Shown: positions 20,090-33,500 of the stretch, piece after piece
Position numbering within the stretch: the stretch's first letter is position 1
How the letters are laid out: each line of letters opens with the position of its first letter
Source: Larus michahellis
Lineage: Eukaryota; Chordata; Aves; Charadriiformes; Laridae
Assembly: GCF_964199755.1 (NCBI RefSeq)
Contig: NC_133901.1
Span: forward strand, 11,919,556-11,983,555
Length of the DNA stretch: 64,000 nucleotides
Direction of reading: 5' to 3'
Translations under genes and position numbers: made by a program
Notes under the pieces: generated by a model
Told to the model about the DNA's origin: nothing
Databases searched by the model: none
The model's input: only the letters and a program-made list of their open reading frames with translations

Positions 20090-20610
20090 CCAAATTCCCT
20101 CTTCCAGCTTTGCTGTCTGTAGCCTGTGTTCGTTCCTTGTGGCTGGTTCTGTCTGCCTTACCATGAATAACTTGGTGTCAGCAGCAAATTGTCAGAATTC
20201 ACCTCCTCCAGATGTAAGCATGTCTCAGACAATTTGGGCTCCAGCTTGTATTCCTGTGGGGCTTCACTGGTGGCCTTACTCTATTGTCAGAAACAACCGT
20301 TTGTTTTGTTTCTTGTTTCCTCTCTTTTACCCCGATAACCTATCCATGCAAGGCCTTTTATTGCCATGGCAGCCTAATTTCTTTAAGAGCCTTTTGGGAA
20401 GAATCTTGTTAAATGTCTCTTGGAAATGAAAGCAGACTTTATCAAGTAGAGTCCATTGGTGTGTGGGTAAGGGAGATCTTTTGGAGAACTCCTGTAGGTT
20501 TGTGGAACTTGACTTTCTTGTACAAACATGAGGTTGATTTCCCCATCCAAATGTTGCTATTTAGCTGTCTGCTGATCTGTCTTCTAAAATAGTTTCTGCT
20601 AAGTTAGGCT
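20090..20610 (-). mobile_element. Old CR1-type LINE relic, minus orientation
   Basis: Highly diverged, but the order of blocks follows the antisense of the CR1/amniote-LINE coding region: GGTGTCAGCAGCAAATTGTCA-like, CTTGTTAAATGTCTCTTGGAA, GACTTTATCAAGTAGAGTCC, GAGAACTCCTGTAGGTTTGT, ACTTGACTTTCTTGTACAAA. Decay is much heavier than in the CR1 copies at 45 and 54 kb, implying an old insertion. Confidence 0.5.
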
Positions 20611-21020
20611 CGCTACGCTGTAGCATCAAAAAGCGTTAGGTGAGAGAGTAAACACAATGATTTGTGTTTAAAACTGTGCTCGAGAGTAAGCACTGCTTCA
20701 AGCAGTAGAATTTTTTGAACGCTGTTTTCTTTTGATTCACTCTTACATGGCTGCTTTGGTGTCTAATAATTTTGTTTTTCCTGTAGCCGTACTTTAATAG
20801 GACACTGCATGGGGGAGAGAAATTAAGAATCTCTCTTCTAAGAAATGAATATTATTAAAAATGTAGAGGAACTTATATATTTTGGGATGTCCGTTTTCCT
20901 GAATTCAGTGGAAGTTGGTCCATGGACTGACAATTATTGGTAGTGGGAACTGGAGAAAAGGAGAGAGAGAAAAGGATGTGCACGCAGAATACAGTTGGAT
21001 GTTTGTTGGATATTGAGCTT

Positions 21021-21048
21021 AAAAAAAAAAAAAAAAGAAAGAAAGAAG
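21021..21048 (+). repeat. A16 run with GAAA repeats
   Basis: Sixteen A bases followed by GAAAGAAAGAAG. A simple-sequence tract in intron 1 with no flanking element that I recognise. Confidence 0.8.
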
Positions 21049-24000
21049 ATGGTTGCAGTGATACTGTAAAACAAATAATATAGTACAGGGAGTGCGAGTC
21101 ACCACTGTAGACATCTTCCTTGCTTACAGAGGTTAAGGTCTGCCCGCCTTTGACTTTTCCAAGCTGCGCTCAGTGGTCTGTAACACTTGTTCTGCTGTAC
21201 AGAATGTCCTGAGAGGAAAGTGTGAGTGAAGAGAGAGAATTCAAACAGTAAGGATAGCAATCAAGCCTTTTGAAGGACTTCTCTGAAAAACTGCGGCATT
21301 TCGGGTACTCTGTCCTTTTAGTTACAGGCCATAGTTTGTTTATTCTTCATCTCCTTTCTATTCCAGACTTCCAGTGGTTTTCTTGAGGCTTTTTCTATTT
21401 TAGCACTATCTGATTGTTCTACTTGTGTTTACATAAATCAAATAAAATCACCTATAATGTGTCCTTTCTCATCCCTCTAAAAAGGGTTGGTATAGTGGGT
21501 CAGAAGAAATGGCATAATTTCTGTGGTAATATATACGCACATAATTTGTGCGTATCTCTTGACTTCCCCAGTCACATGGGTGATTTTTTTTTCTCATTAA
21601 TGTATATTGTTTCCATAAGCTCCATTTGGAGCAGTTTTCTCTGCCAAAGTTAATTCACGTTTCAAAATGTTTTAGGGAATTTTTGAATACTAATTATTAT
21701 GCTGTTGTGCTGTTGTACAAGACGCTGGATGCATTCAGAACCTGAAGAGGAAGAGACACGTGGAATACTGCACTATTTAATTGAAAATGGCCAATCTGAA
21801 TTACGGCAGTGCTGTGCGGTGGAACAGAGGGCGGTTGGTTGGATGGCAGTGAGATCTTGTGGTTGGGTCCTATGAAGTATCCCCAACGTTGGAATGTAAC
21901 ACATGGAACCGTCAAGAGTGGAACAGAAGGAGGGAGACTGTTCTGTACGGCTTCAGCATTTCCTCACTCTTACAAGCACTCACTGCTGAAAGCCAGTGGG
22001 AGAACACAGGCAATGGAGTGAAGTCAAATTTCAGGAGTGACCTATGCTGCTGGCACTGTCAGAAAAGGAATGTACATGAAATGAAATGCCTGCTTCTCCT
22101 GTTTTTATTAGTGTGTTTCAATAGCGTGCTGAAAACTTAGTTTTCTCTCTAAAAGAAACCAGAGAAGCTGCTTGTCTTTTGTTTTGCAAAAGAAAGCTTT
22201 TACGCAGTTCTGTTTCTGTTGGGGTGTGTGTGTGACTATAGAGCACCAGTGCCAGGGACTGGAAGCACCTATGTGTGGTTGTCCTGTGTAAATTCTGATT
22301 GCCCGAGGTGGCTATTGAATTGTGGACTTCTTGTCTTTGAGTTGAAATGTTTGTTAATGCCATAGCCATGAGAACTGGTAAAACAACAATTTTTCCATTG
22401 GTATGTCTTACTTTTCTGATTTCTTGTTACTCTTTGTTGATTTAGAGTGTGTTGGTGTCCAGGGAGGAGGAGGGTGTTAGGGAGTAGTAGGAATCAAGGG
22501 AACTGAAGTGTCAACATTTGGGGGGCAAAGGGAGGAACTGTCAGCTGTAGCTGCTGTTATTTTCTAGATACTTTGTTTTCCCCAGGCAAAGGCATTGTTA
22601 TGAAACTGCTAAAACTTCAAGGAGTATCCTTTTCAAAACCTTCAGAATATTTTCTCTGAGACCTCTGCCAGGCCTTTTGCAAGAGTGTTGTCATTCACCA
22701 GCATCATCCATAGCATTCATGCAGAACTTGGAGTCTCTCGCTGTGTGATACTAGTGTATACCCCCAGTATTTTCCGTACTAAATTCAGAGGTATTGCTAG
22801 GGTATGTCACTGGTGCAGTTCATTTTATTGGGAAATACACAGCTAAGAACTACCCTTTCATATCTTTCTTGCCCATAAATTTTTGGCAGTTGGCTCCTTT
22901 GTTGTCTCTCCCTCAAACAACTTTCTCAACCTAAAGTCGTGCTTTGGTAACACCCACGTCTGGAGTTTGGCTATTGTATCTGCCTCTGTCCTGAAGGCAA
23001 CGTGTTGCTCCTTTGTCAGTCGTGTTTGCATTCAAGCTTATGTCAAAAGAGAATGACTTTCTGTGACGGTACTCAGAAAAAGCATTCAGTGTGTGGGACA
23101 ATTGCCACTGATCTGTAGTTCCCCAATTCTGATCTCTTCATCAACAGGACTGGGAAATGGCAAGTAGCACCACTGCTAAATGTTTTAGAAAGTGCCGTTA
23201 GATTTATTCATACTGTTTGAATCCTGAGCATGTGTGCAGGTTCACTGGCAGAGATGAGCATGACGCAGGGAGAAGCTTATGGAACTAAGCTATGATGGAA
23301 CAAATACATAACTAAAGAACATGGGAATGTACAGAAATATTGACTTGCAGCTCGCTAGAAGCAATAATTGCAGCCTTTGGACCAAATGAGGTGATGGGGT
23401 GAATGAACCAGACTGTTCGCAGCGCGTGCTGGTGGCAGCTAGTAGAGAAAGCGTCATGCAAGGTAACTACAGCTCCTGCAGCTCCCTACTTTTCTTGTAA
23501 GTAGTGCGTTTTATAAAAAAAAAACAAAAAACAAACTAGCCTTTTTAATCTCTGGTCACGCTTATTGCTAATATATATATATTTCAGAGACGATATGAAA
23601 GAAGAATGTGTGTCTCAGGTTAGTTTAAGAGCCGTTCTGTTCTTCTGCGAGCTCCTGCGTCTGACACTCCTGGCAGAGTTCCCTGAAACGGAGGCTTAAG
23701 TTGAGAAGACAAAAAGCTGTGGTGAAGAAAGAATGTACTGGTAGAAGGTCTGAAATGACCTGAATGTTGTCTGACTCTCACCAGAGTTTCCTTTTTCACA
23801 GCAACACAGACTAAAACTTCTAAGACACATAGAACAGCCTTGTTAGTATTTTTTTAATTCGATCTAAGTTCAGGCTGTCAGGAACTTTAGTTGCTGTGTT
23901 TTTTTTAATCCTAAAGGGGAACTTTGGTTATTACATTGTTATAGATGGCTCAGATGAGAATGCCTGTGGTTGAGATGGGTATTGTTAGGCAGTTATTCAA

Positions 24001-25859
24001 ATCTTGTTTCCAATAATATATGCCTCTGACAAACAAACAGGAATTTCCACTCTGCATGGTATTAAATTTTTAGCTGCAGACTGATTATTTTTGTTGTGTT
24101 ATTCAAGTTAATTCTTGAATATGAGATTAAGGAAATATTTTTGGCCATGGTAAGTACACTTTTTTTCCTAAGGGTTTCAGTGGGAAACTCCTGATGAGTT
24201 TTCCCACTTTAGGGTAAGCACCTGCAGTTGACCTGTGCTGTGGCATTAGTGTGATAGCTGTATGTTGTTACTTCAAAAAAAAAAAAAAATCCTTGTAGCT
24301 TCACCAGTTCATAAGTGTCTGCGAAATAGTTACAAGATACGTTTTTTGGAGTGGATCTGCACTCAGCAGATTTCATTACTGTGCAGATTTTGCCTGAGGA
24401 ACAGATTGCACATGCCACATTGAGAGTAACCTACACTGTATCCTTCCAACTTTGTCAGGAAGGACAGAAGTTTGACAGACATTAGTCTGTTACTATATAA
24501 ACACAAGTCATTCCCTGAACACCAGACTATCTTAGGCATAACTTCCAGGGTTTTCAAACTAGGCTTCAGATTCTTTGTCTGTTGTCATTAAGTTGCTAAA
24601 AGGCAGATCTTGCCAGTCGGGTGTCTTTTGTGCTGTATTCATGTTTCCTCCAAAGCATGCAAGTCACTGAGAACCCAAATAATAAACAAATGTTTTTCTT
24701 AACTTTGTTTAGGAGAGAACATTTGTTTTGGCTGAAATCTTCCAGAGCAACTTAAACAGACACCCGCCTGGGAAAATTAGTAAAACTAGCAGGATATAAC
24801 AACATTTTTGTGCTTGGGCAGTTTAAAATGTCATAGTGGACTATGAAGTACAAGAACAGTGTAAACTGCTTTTAGCCTTGCCAAAAGCTAACTGATGATG
24901 TCGAGATCGGAATTGTTAGTGCTTCAAAGTGCCTTATAAGGGTGAGCACAGGTGTCCGTATATAGAACGTCTCAGTCTTGCTGCGATGCCCAAGTGGAAG
25001 GTTACTCTGTTGGGGAGCTGTTCCGTGACTTCATTTGTTGCGTGGGTATCGGTGCTCTCGCTAGTGGAACCCGGGGGCTTTAGTACCATTTTCCCCCTTA
25101 ATTCCAAATACCCTGACCATATGTTATGAGAAGGATTGAGACCACCCTGCCCCCTCCATATTCTGCTCCTTACAGTCTTTTTTCCTTACTCATAAGAATT
25201 TTCCCATGTTACCAACACAGATTTAACCTAGCAGTATGGTTTTTTTTTGAAGACCGCTACCCAAAACATTCAAGTGGTTAATAGTTTCATGTAATACCTG
25301 CTTTGCAATCTTCTAGCACCTGGCTTTCAAGTAGAAATATGCTATTATTTTGTCCTATAATTCTTTTCCTTTAGAAACAGTAGTTTATTTTTGAAAAATT
25401 GCAAAGTCTTTATCATTTAGACATCTGAATCCTCTAACTGGGACATGCTGAGTTGTGAGAATATGTGCTGTAAAGATTTTTGCCATTGAAGTTTTGTTTA
25501 ATGGAAGAACTGGTATTGGGGAGACTATTAACATGTGTTTATATCTAATTATTTTAATTTTTTCACTGACTTTTTTTTTGCGTGTGCATTGCTGGAATCC
25601 CTAGTGACATAGCTCTAAATCCAAATCCATGTTGCTTTTACAGCCAGTAAGGGGTATTAAAACTGTAGTGTTCTGAGATCTCTATCCAGTTTTGTGTCTT
25701 ACTGTAACAATGGACTTGTACTAGAATGGTTATTTATTTACTCTTACTTTTGTGGTTTGGCCTGGGCTTTCTTTGTTCCTGGAAGAATACTGAACAAAAA
25801 AAGAATAGAGAGACCTTGAGTTAATCCTTTTCTCTCTCTTGAGGGAAGATCATTTACAA

Positions 25860-26260
25860 TATTCTTGACAGATGCTTGTCTAATCTCTTAATTGCTGGAA
25901 ATTCCACTGCATTTCTTAAGCAGCTTATTCCAGTGCCGTATATATTCTTACTGCTTGGGCTTTATCTAATGTTTAACTGACCCATTTTGCAGTGAACTTT
26001 GATTTTTATTTGGTCATGTCCAGCTATTTTTGCTATACCCAGATGTATTTGAACTATCATTTTTATCCCCTTTATCTCTTCTCTGACACAAACTGTGTCT
26101 TTATATTTGAGTTTCCTGGTGTTTCCTCATACATCTTGTTTTCTTCTCTTCTGATCCACCTCACTGCTTTGTAGACTTTCTCCTATCGCTTCATATCTTG
26201 AAGCCTGGAGCCCCAAAGTGGGCACCCTGCTTTTATGCTGAAGATTTACTAATGCTAGGT
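25860..26260 (-). mobile_element. Diverged CR1 3'-region relic, minus orientation
   Basis: Blocks such as TTGTCTAATCTCTTAATTGC, GGAAATTCCACTGCATTTCT, CAGCTTATTCCAGTGCC, CTAATGTTTAACTGACC and GAAGCCTGGAGCCCCAAAGT are antisense to the CR1 3' region, where they read as the common TTCCA / GGAATAAGCTG / GGGCTCCA blocks. Too decayed to assign a subfamily. Confidence 0.5.
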
Positions 26261-29200
26261 GGACTGTTCTCCATTTATTTATTTTGAAGAGCTCTTCACG
26301 AGACTCCTTTGGTTTGTAGCTCATGTAAGGTTTTGCAAGCAATCCCAGTGTTTGAGATTCGGCGTTAGCCTTGGACGTGGTCGTGTATCTGGAGTCGCTC
26401 TTGGTTTCTGTCACCGAGAGGCATGTTCATCCTTCTCACAAATGGAGGAATGAAAAGTGGGGTGGGAACCAGCATGGAAAGCAATTGTCACTGGTGAAAT
26501 GAAATCAGTGTTTGCCCCTTAGTTAAAGCAGCTTCCCCTATGTGATTAGCAAGATGTAAGAGTAAACTGCTCTAAGTTTCTTGGCTGACGCAATTTGATC
26601 AAACAGGAGCTGTGGCTTTCTTACTTGCTCTTGTCTAGGAGAATCAGGACTTTCCTTTTTAATGTTGTTGCCTGATGCAGTTGTCTGTGGTGTCATTTAA
26701 TTAGCTGCAGTCTTCAATATTCATGAAGAGGAGTGAAGAAAGAGGCTGCCTTGTTTGTTCAGCATCAAGCTGTTGAAAGCATACGTGGAACATCGGTTTC
26801 TCTACATCCTTTGATTTCAAATGCTGGTTTTTTTGTTACTATAAAATGGTACAAATCTTCATGACTACTTCTGACAATACAGAAAGGATTTGCTTTTTCA
26901 TTATAAAAGTATAATAGCAGCTTTAAGAGAAAAGAAAAAAGCTGGGAAATAAAATTTAAAAATGTAAGCTAAAAAAGTGAAAAGGGGATACATTTAATGT
27001 GAGTGTGGTCTCTGTTTTTTACAGTCTTCCTCTAAAATTTGCCTAAGAAGCACCTGTCTTCCAGTGTGGACAGTATTTGCAGCTTTTGTTTCTTTTAGGC
27101 TCTAGGTATATTTTTGTACCAAGTAGGGATGTTTTGAGCCTTGAAACTGATCTTGTATTTATGACTTAATTAGCAACACTTATTTATTACCTATTTGGAT
27201 CCTGACTTCTTCAAATAACAGTATTTCTTTCCTATCAATATATAATCTTCAGTGAATTGCTTCAGATGTAAATCTGAATTGGTACTATACTATTTTAAGT
27301 GCCTGATGATTTGAAACTTGGATTTCATTTCTTGTTTGCTTATTTTGAAACTCTGTTTTAGAAGCTAATTTTTCTTGAGACTATTGGTAGAGGTAGGATG
27401 AAGATTTAGAATTGCAACGGAACTAGCTTGTATTTTCTAGGGCTGACTGAATTTTGTTCGTTTATTAGCTTTATATTGATAAACATGCCTCATCTCTGAG
27501 TGCGTTTTTGTGCTTGATTAGCATTTTCCCACCTCTATTTTTTTTTTTTTTAGGTGACAATCACTGCTATCACCTTTGCTGCCCTCCTGTCACCGCCAAC
27601 CGTCTGCTTTTGACTGATGAGCCTCTCTCCCTCCACTCTTGTCGCGTTTTCCTCTACCAGCAGTTTGGCTAATGCTTGGAGCACAAGGTCATCTGCCTGG
27701 CAGGGCTTAGGGGCTGGTCCAGGCCATGCCTCCGGTAGGGAACAAGTGCTTTATACAGCTCTCAGAATAAAATAGGAGATATTGTATGTGTCACTTAACA
27801 GTTACAATGCTGTGTGCGTTTGCTGAATCATCAGTAGCCACTAAGTTTGTACCGATTTTTTTTTTTTAAACACATTGAACGAATTTGAAATTTGTTAGCA
27901 GTTGGTTTGTCAGCAGATGAACGAGTCTTTCAGTAGTGCAAAAAACAAAGAGGATGGTGATTGAACAACCTTCCTTTCCTCCTGTGCGTCCTCTCTTTGT
28001 TAAGCTACCGTTCCCCAGCAGCGTTAGCTGTATTTTGCTGCGTTGTTCCTTTGGAGATGGTTGTTAGTAAAGGCATGTTGGAAGACAGGTATCTCTGCAG
28101 GTTAGAGAGTAGTTTGTGGTCTAATGTATAATAATTGTGATACTGAGGTTTGTTTGGGGGTGGAGTAGTTGTTGGTGTTTTGATTCTATACTTCTGTGGC
28201 AACCGCATTTCTTACTGTGGTGCTCAACCTAATGGAGCATGCTTTGTTCTGTAATTGAGCATTTTACTAGGTGTAACAGCGTAGAGTGCAGAAATACATG
28301 ATTTCTCAGGTAGCCTGGTTAGTTTTCTGAGAATATGGGTTTCTTCCCTGTCAGTGCAGTTAAGAAACCGTCAGTACTTTATTGTTCAAATACCACCCAG
28401 GGAAACTCATATCCTCCGTGATTATATCACTTATCTTACCAACATATCACCCTTTTAATAGACTAGGAAGAACCTAATCATCAGTCTCTTACTTTCCCTT
28501 CTAGGAGCTCTCAAATATCCAAGGAAAAAAAAAGTCAACTGCTCTAATATTTCTTGAGTTTGGCACTGTATGTGCATAAGGTGCTTGTGCTTTGTGTTTA
28601 CATCAAAATCCATTCAGTCTTACGGCATCGTTCACTCTGGTTTCGTGAATCTAGTGCACAGTTCCACTGCCAGTTTCTCTTCTGCTTTGCTTTGCTCAGA
28701 CTGCAATATTTTGAAGAATCCTTTCATTGTTCAAGCTCCAAAACAGTTTTTCTGCCCCTCTGTAGTAGTCTAGAGGGGTTTTCCACAGTGGCTGTATGTG
28801 AGTTCTCAGTTAATAGACCTGGTAAGGTTCAGTTTAGTTTTAAAGCAAAAAAAAAAAAAAAGTGTGCTTTTGCATCACAAACTTGTAGGTCTTTCTTACC
28901 TGAAATTAAGGTAAGAAATTTAAGAAAAAGAAAGACTATAATAGAGGAGAACAACAGCCAGTTGGAAGCAGAAGCTAGAAGACTAAATATGGGGTATAAC
29001 AATCTGTATTAGAATTTCTTGTTTCTGGCAGCAAAGCACTAGATGGTTCGGTGTTAGGAGCAAGAATCTCACCAGCTAGCTGACAAAGTGATTTGTCCTT
29101 GAAATCATCCACTATGGTTAGGAATTGTCTTTTTGACCTTAAGGATTCATTTTCCCCTGTAACCTGGGGGCTCTGCTCGGAAAAGAGATCGCAGACTTTA

Positions 29201-30267
29201 AATGTTCATTTTGATCTTAACTTGGGGTTGTAATGGCAATTGTTTGTTGATTTCAGGAAACCATTTTATATTTGCAAGTCAAAATTTAACTACCATACTA
29301 ATTGTTTTCTCTTCCATTTCCTGGTAACGCAGTTTAATTTTATCTTAAGTCTTTGTCAGTCTGGGAGTTTGCAGGCAGATCAGAAATTAAATTGTACATT
29401 AGAGAACAGTCAATAATAAACATCCTTTTAAATGCTCACATTTAAATAAAAAGAATTGTAAAACCCCCTCCTATTAAAGATGATACTTTAAAATGTGTTC
29501 ACGTTCCCATTTTTCTAGTGGATTAAAATCTGCTTCTGTTGTCTTGTTTCTTTGGCAATTAATTGGATATCTCATTCTCCCAGATCATTCTCCTGGTGTT
29601 TGAGTAAGGTCAACAGCTACTCAAAATGGCAACCTTTTTTTCAAGTGTGGCTGCCAAATTGCATTTTCATGTTTGAGAAATATCTTCTGTCTTCAAAGAA
29701 GACACGGACACTCCTATTGCAGAAACATTAACCGTTCCATTTCTACTCACCGATGTTAATGAATCGGTGCTCCCTCCTTTGAGGGATAATTGGAAACTTG
29801 TGGAAGAGGCCTTTGTACCCTTGGTGAGGAACTCAGAAACCTTTTTTTAGCTTAAAATACAGGATTTTCTCAGCATTGCTCTCCGAATGCTGGTGAGATG
29901 TTTTTAGCATCGGCGTGGGACATTTTGCTGAAACTAATAACTGTCTCATTTTCCGTTCTCTTAATCTGTCCAATATATCTGGAAGATGGCTGTATTGACT
30001 GCAATTAATTTCTGAATAAAACCTGGGCAAAAAAGTGTTGAAGAGTTCCCTGAGTTCTGACTGTAAAGGAAGGTTCAAGTTTGGGGAGTGCTCAGTGTTG
30101 GGCTTCACCGGCATCGTTCGTTCAGAGGGTTAGCGTTAAAACAGGCTTTTCTTTAAAAGCTGTGGTATCCGCAAGTCCTATCGGGCAGACACAAGCCTTT
30201 GAAGATGGTAATCTTTGATCAGTTGATACCCATGTGCTGTCTGCCTGTACCTTCTGCAAGCAAAGAA

Positions 30268-30300
30268 GTGAGATATATATATAGATATAGATATATATAC
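30268..30300 (+). repeat. AT/GATA-rich microsatellite
   Basis: ATATATATATAGATATAG followed by ATATATATAC. Short dinucleotide repeat with GATA interruptions. Confidence 0.7.
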
Positions 30301-30501
30301 AATAGAGTGGCAACTTAATTGTGTTTGTTTAATGTGAACTAATGAATACGGTAACACTACATACTCCATGTACTCTTCTTGGAGCGTCTTCTTGACTGAG
30401 GATCTCGTTGTTAGATTTGTAGTACGAGTCGTGTTCCTGTGAAGGACTCTGAGTGTTTCTGTGGTCAAACACAGATAGAAGACTTCAGTGGCTGCCCTCT
30501 C

Positions 30502-30521
30502 GGGGGGGGGGGGGGGGGGGG
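30502..30521 (+). repeat. Twenty-base G homopolymer
   Basis: Uninterrupted G run ending in CGGGGC. Long pure G tracts are rare and hard to sequence, so the exact length may be an assembly estimate. It has strong quadruplex potential on the non-template strand of STAG1. Confidence 0.85.
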
Positions 30522-33500
30522 CGGGGCTGGGAACTAAATCTATTTTCTGTCAGTGCTGTGTGCTAGATAAGTCATCACCTCATAGCATAAAGTCTGTAAG
30601 AAAACTGTAATTTTGTATATTAATGAAATGAATGCATTCACATATAAATTTTCAGTTACACCAATGAAGAAGGCAGATGTCGTATTACAGTTGTGTGTCA
30701 TGTCAGATCTGCTCACGATAACTTCTGTCTACAAGGTTAAGTCCTCCTTACAATTCTGTTTTCGAATGGTGCCTGCGGAAATAGAAAGTTTCAGATGGAA
30801 ATCAACTTCACGCTTTTTTTCACTGAAAAGATTTAAAGAAGAGAACAAAACCCAGGCATAAAAAGCTCAAATGCAACAATGCATTTGCTAAATGTTTTCA
30901 ATAGGGAATTACCTGTAAATTCTCTGGGAGCTCTACATTCAGGAGTTTTTGTACTTCTGAAGGCTATGTGATTTTTTCAACATGTATATTTTAAAACATT
31001 GAACACCTGTGTAAGCATACAGTGAAGTCCAGGTTTCAGCCTGCAGGTAAGACAGGTGCCTTCATAAGACATGCACAATAATTCCCCGTGTTCCTGGAAA
31101 AGCTCAGTAAGCCTAAAGCGGTTAGTTTAAAAAGACAGTCAGTTTCATTTTCTCTCCTTGGGCATATTAAGACTGGATTTATGTACACTTTTGATAAAGC
31201 AATGTAAAAATCAGCGATGGAAATTGCTCTAGAGTTGCGCAGCTTTTGAAGGATGCATCTTCCAACCAGGTATGGGACGGCCAGTTGGCATTCTGGCACC
31301 TGTGTTCTGCTTTGGAAGTGTCCAGAGGCTTGTGTTAGATTGGTAAAGTATTCTGCTAAAGCAGCATCTGCTTATTGAAAAACATGATTTAGAAGGCAAG
31401 GTATGACAGAGACAGGCGAATATGGTAGTAACAGCAGAACAGCCCAAGCTGAGTTGAAGACTAATAGGTGGGATTGCCCATCTCTTTCCTGCCGGTCATG
31501 GGCTGAGAATCGATCAGAGTAGCGTTGGATTTGAAATATGTAATTAATGAGGAAAAGAGCCACTAGCAGTTTGGACTGCATTGAACACGAACCGTATAAT
31601 GAAGTAGGGAGGTAAGCTCAACCACATTAAATGGAAGAACCTGTCACATCTATAATGGTAGAAAGCTGCCTTAGCATTAGAAGAGCGCAGTGGAAGGGTA
31701 CTCCGTAATTTAGAGTATTTAGCATAAAAAATCTGAATGAGTTAATTAAGGGTATTAAAATGGCTGCAATAAAATTTGAATATTGAAACTTTATGAAAGC
31801 TTCAAGCAGTAATTAAGGTTGCTATTTTAATATATAAAATTAAAGTTGAGCAAAGAAAAATGCTCCTGCAGCTCACAAGGGAAAGTATAAAAGGAAAAAT
31901 CTGCTTTTAAATTCTTGTTATCTCTCTATTGGATTTAGTTAAATAACTAAGAAATATGAAACTAGACCACCCTCTTCTCATACGCAGTATAATGTGGGAT
32001 ATTCCTGTGTCCTTGCTGAAATTGGAGAAGATAGCCCTTTGCATGTTTATCTAATTGTATACTTCAGTTGACAGGGGATTTGAATTTTTTGTCTGCTCTG
32101 TATTGTCTGAGATTTTTCCATTTTAGAGCTTCCGAGATCACGGTTGAAATAAAAAGCCATACTCTTCTGCCTAATCAAGCAGCTTCCTCATTTTTAGCCC
32201 GTGAAAGATTTTTGGCCCCCTGTTCTGCAGCTATCCTTGCTCTAGCTCTTGGGCTGCTACTGCTCAGATAATGGCAGCTCCACGAAGGATACAAAGAGAA
32301 GCTCTGTTCATAGCAGCTGGCTCCGGATGATCCTTTTTGGTGCTGGAACTGCCTAATTGAGCAGTAAGAGAAGATCCCAGCGAACTCCCCATCAACCTGT
32401 GGACCTTTGGATAAGCTCAAACAGTAGCCAAGAAGCTACTGGGAAACGGAAGAAAGGTCTTGGGCAAGAAGGTGTCTAGTCTCACAGATTTCTTCAAAAG
32501 CTCATCAGAACCTGTAGCGGATTGTTCTGAATATTGAGTTACATCTTGTCACCTGGAAAGGTACTTTTCCAAAAAATGGTTATATACCTGTGTTTTTGAG
32601 TCCACCCTCTCTCCTTCCAGTACGGTAGTTGTTTGTCTTTTCTGTGGCAGTGAATTGGATTAAGTAAATAGAATAGGGCCTTTCATTTTGCCACCAACTT
32701 CTTTTCTTAACCACTTTCCACTGGTGATAATCTGAACTTTTCCTTCTTACCAGGATGTGCCAGATCTGCTAAAATAGCAGTGTTCTTTCTCTAGCGCACA
32801 CTTCTGGCACTCATCCTTTGGGCCAGTGCGGGAGGGTGAGTCTGGCAGCAGGTTTGAAGGGTAAGGGGAGCAGACGGAGGTTGACTTATGAACTGTGTTT
32901 ATTGATGAGTAATCTTCGATTAGCCTAATCAGCATCATTGACTGCTAATGGCCACCATTACCTTTTTCTGAGAATGAAGATTTGTATCAAATTCTGCGCT
33001 GTTGTAGCTCCCTGTTGAAGTGCCTTCCCTAAATGGAGCTTGAGCATGTCCATTCATTCTTTCTGAAACCCAAAATAGGAGAATGAATGTCTTGTATGTC
33101 ACTGAACAAACAATACTGGAAATGTTTTAATTTACTCTGTTACTTTTAAGTTTTATACTCACCGTGTCTTCCTTGAGAAGTATTTCTGAAAAACAAAGCT
33201 ATTAATTTAGTTAGGTTTTCCTCAAATTTAAAGGGAAAGTGCTTTTTCTTGTTCCATATAGCTGTACAAGTGAATGGAAATTACCTTGACCACTCAACTA
33301 AATTCTCCATAAAATCGTGCCGGTGCTCCTAGAGCACTCCCTTTTAGCACAACATTAACGTGCTCTTTAGCATTTCTCTTAGCAGGGCTGTGATCGATAC
33401 AGTACTTTATAGTTCTCAGGATAGACTCGGATTTAGCTAGAATGTCAGTATTCATGTGGAGACATTATTCTCTGGAAGAGATTATGCTGTTAGTTCATTC

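Noticed and set aside
27538-27660. Long T tract plus TTTAGGTGACAA resembling an acceptor
   Set aside because: No open frame, donor or known 5' UTR exon supports an exon here.
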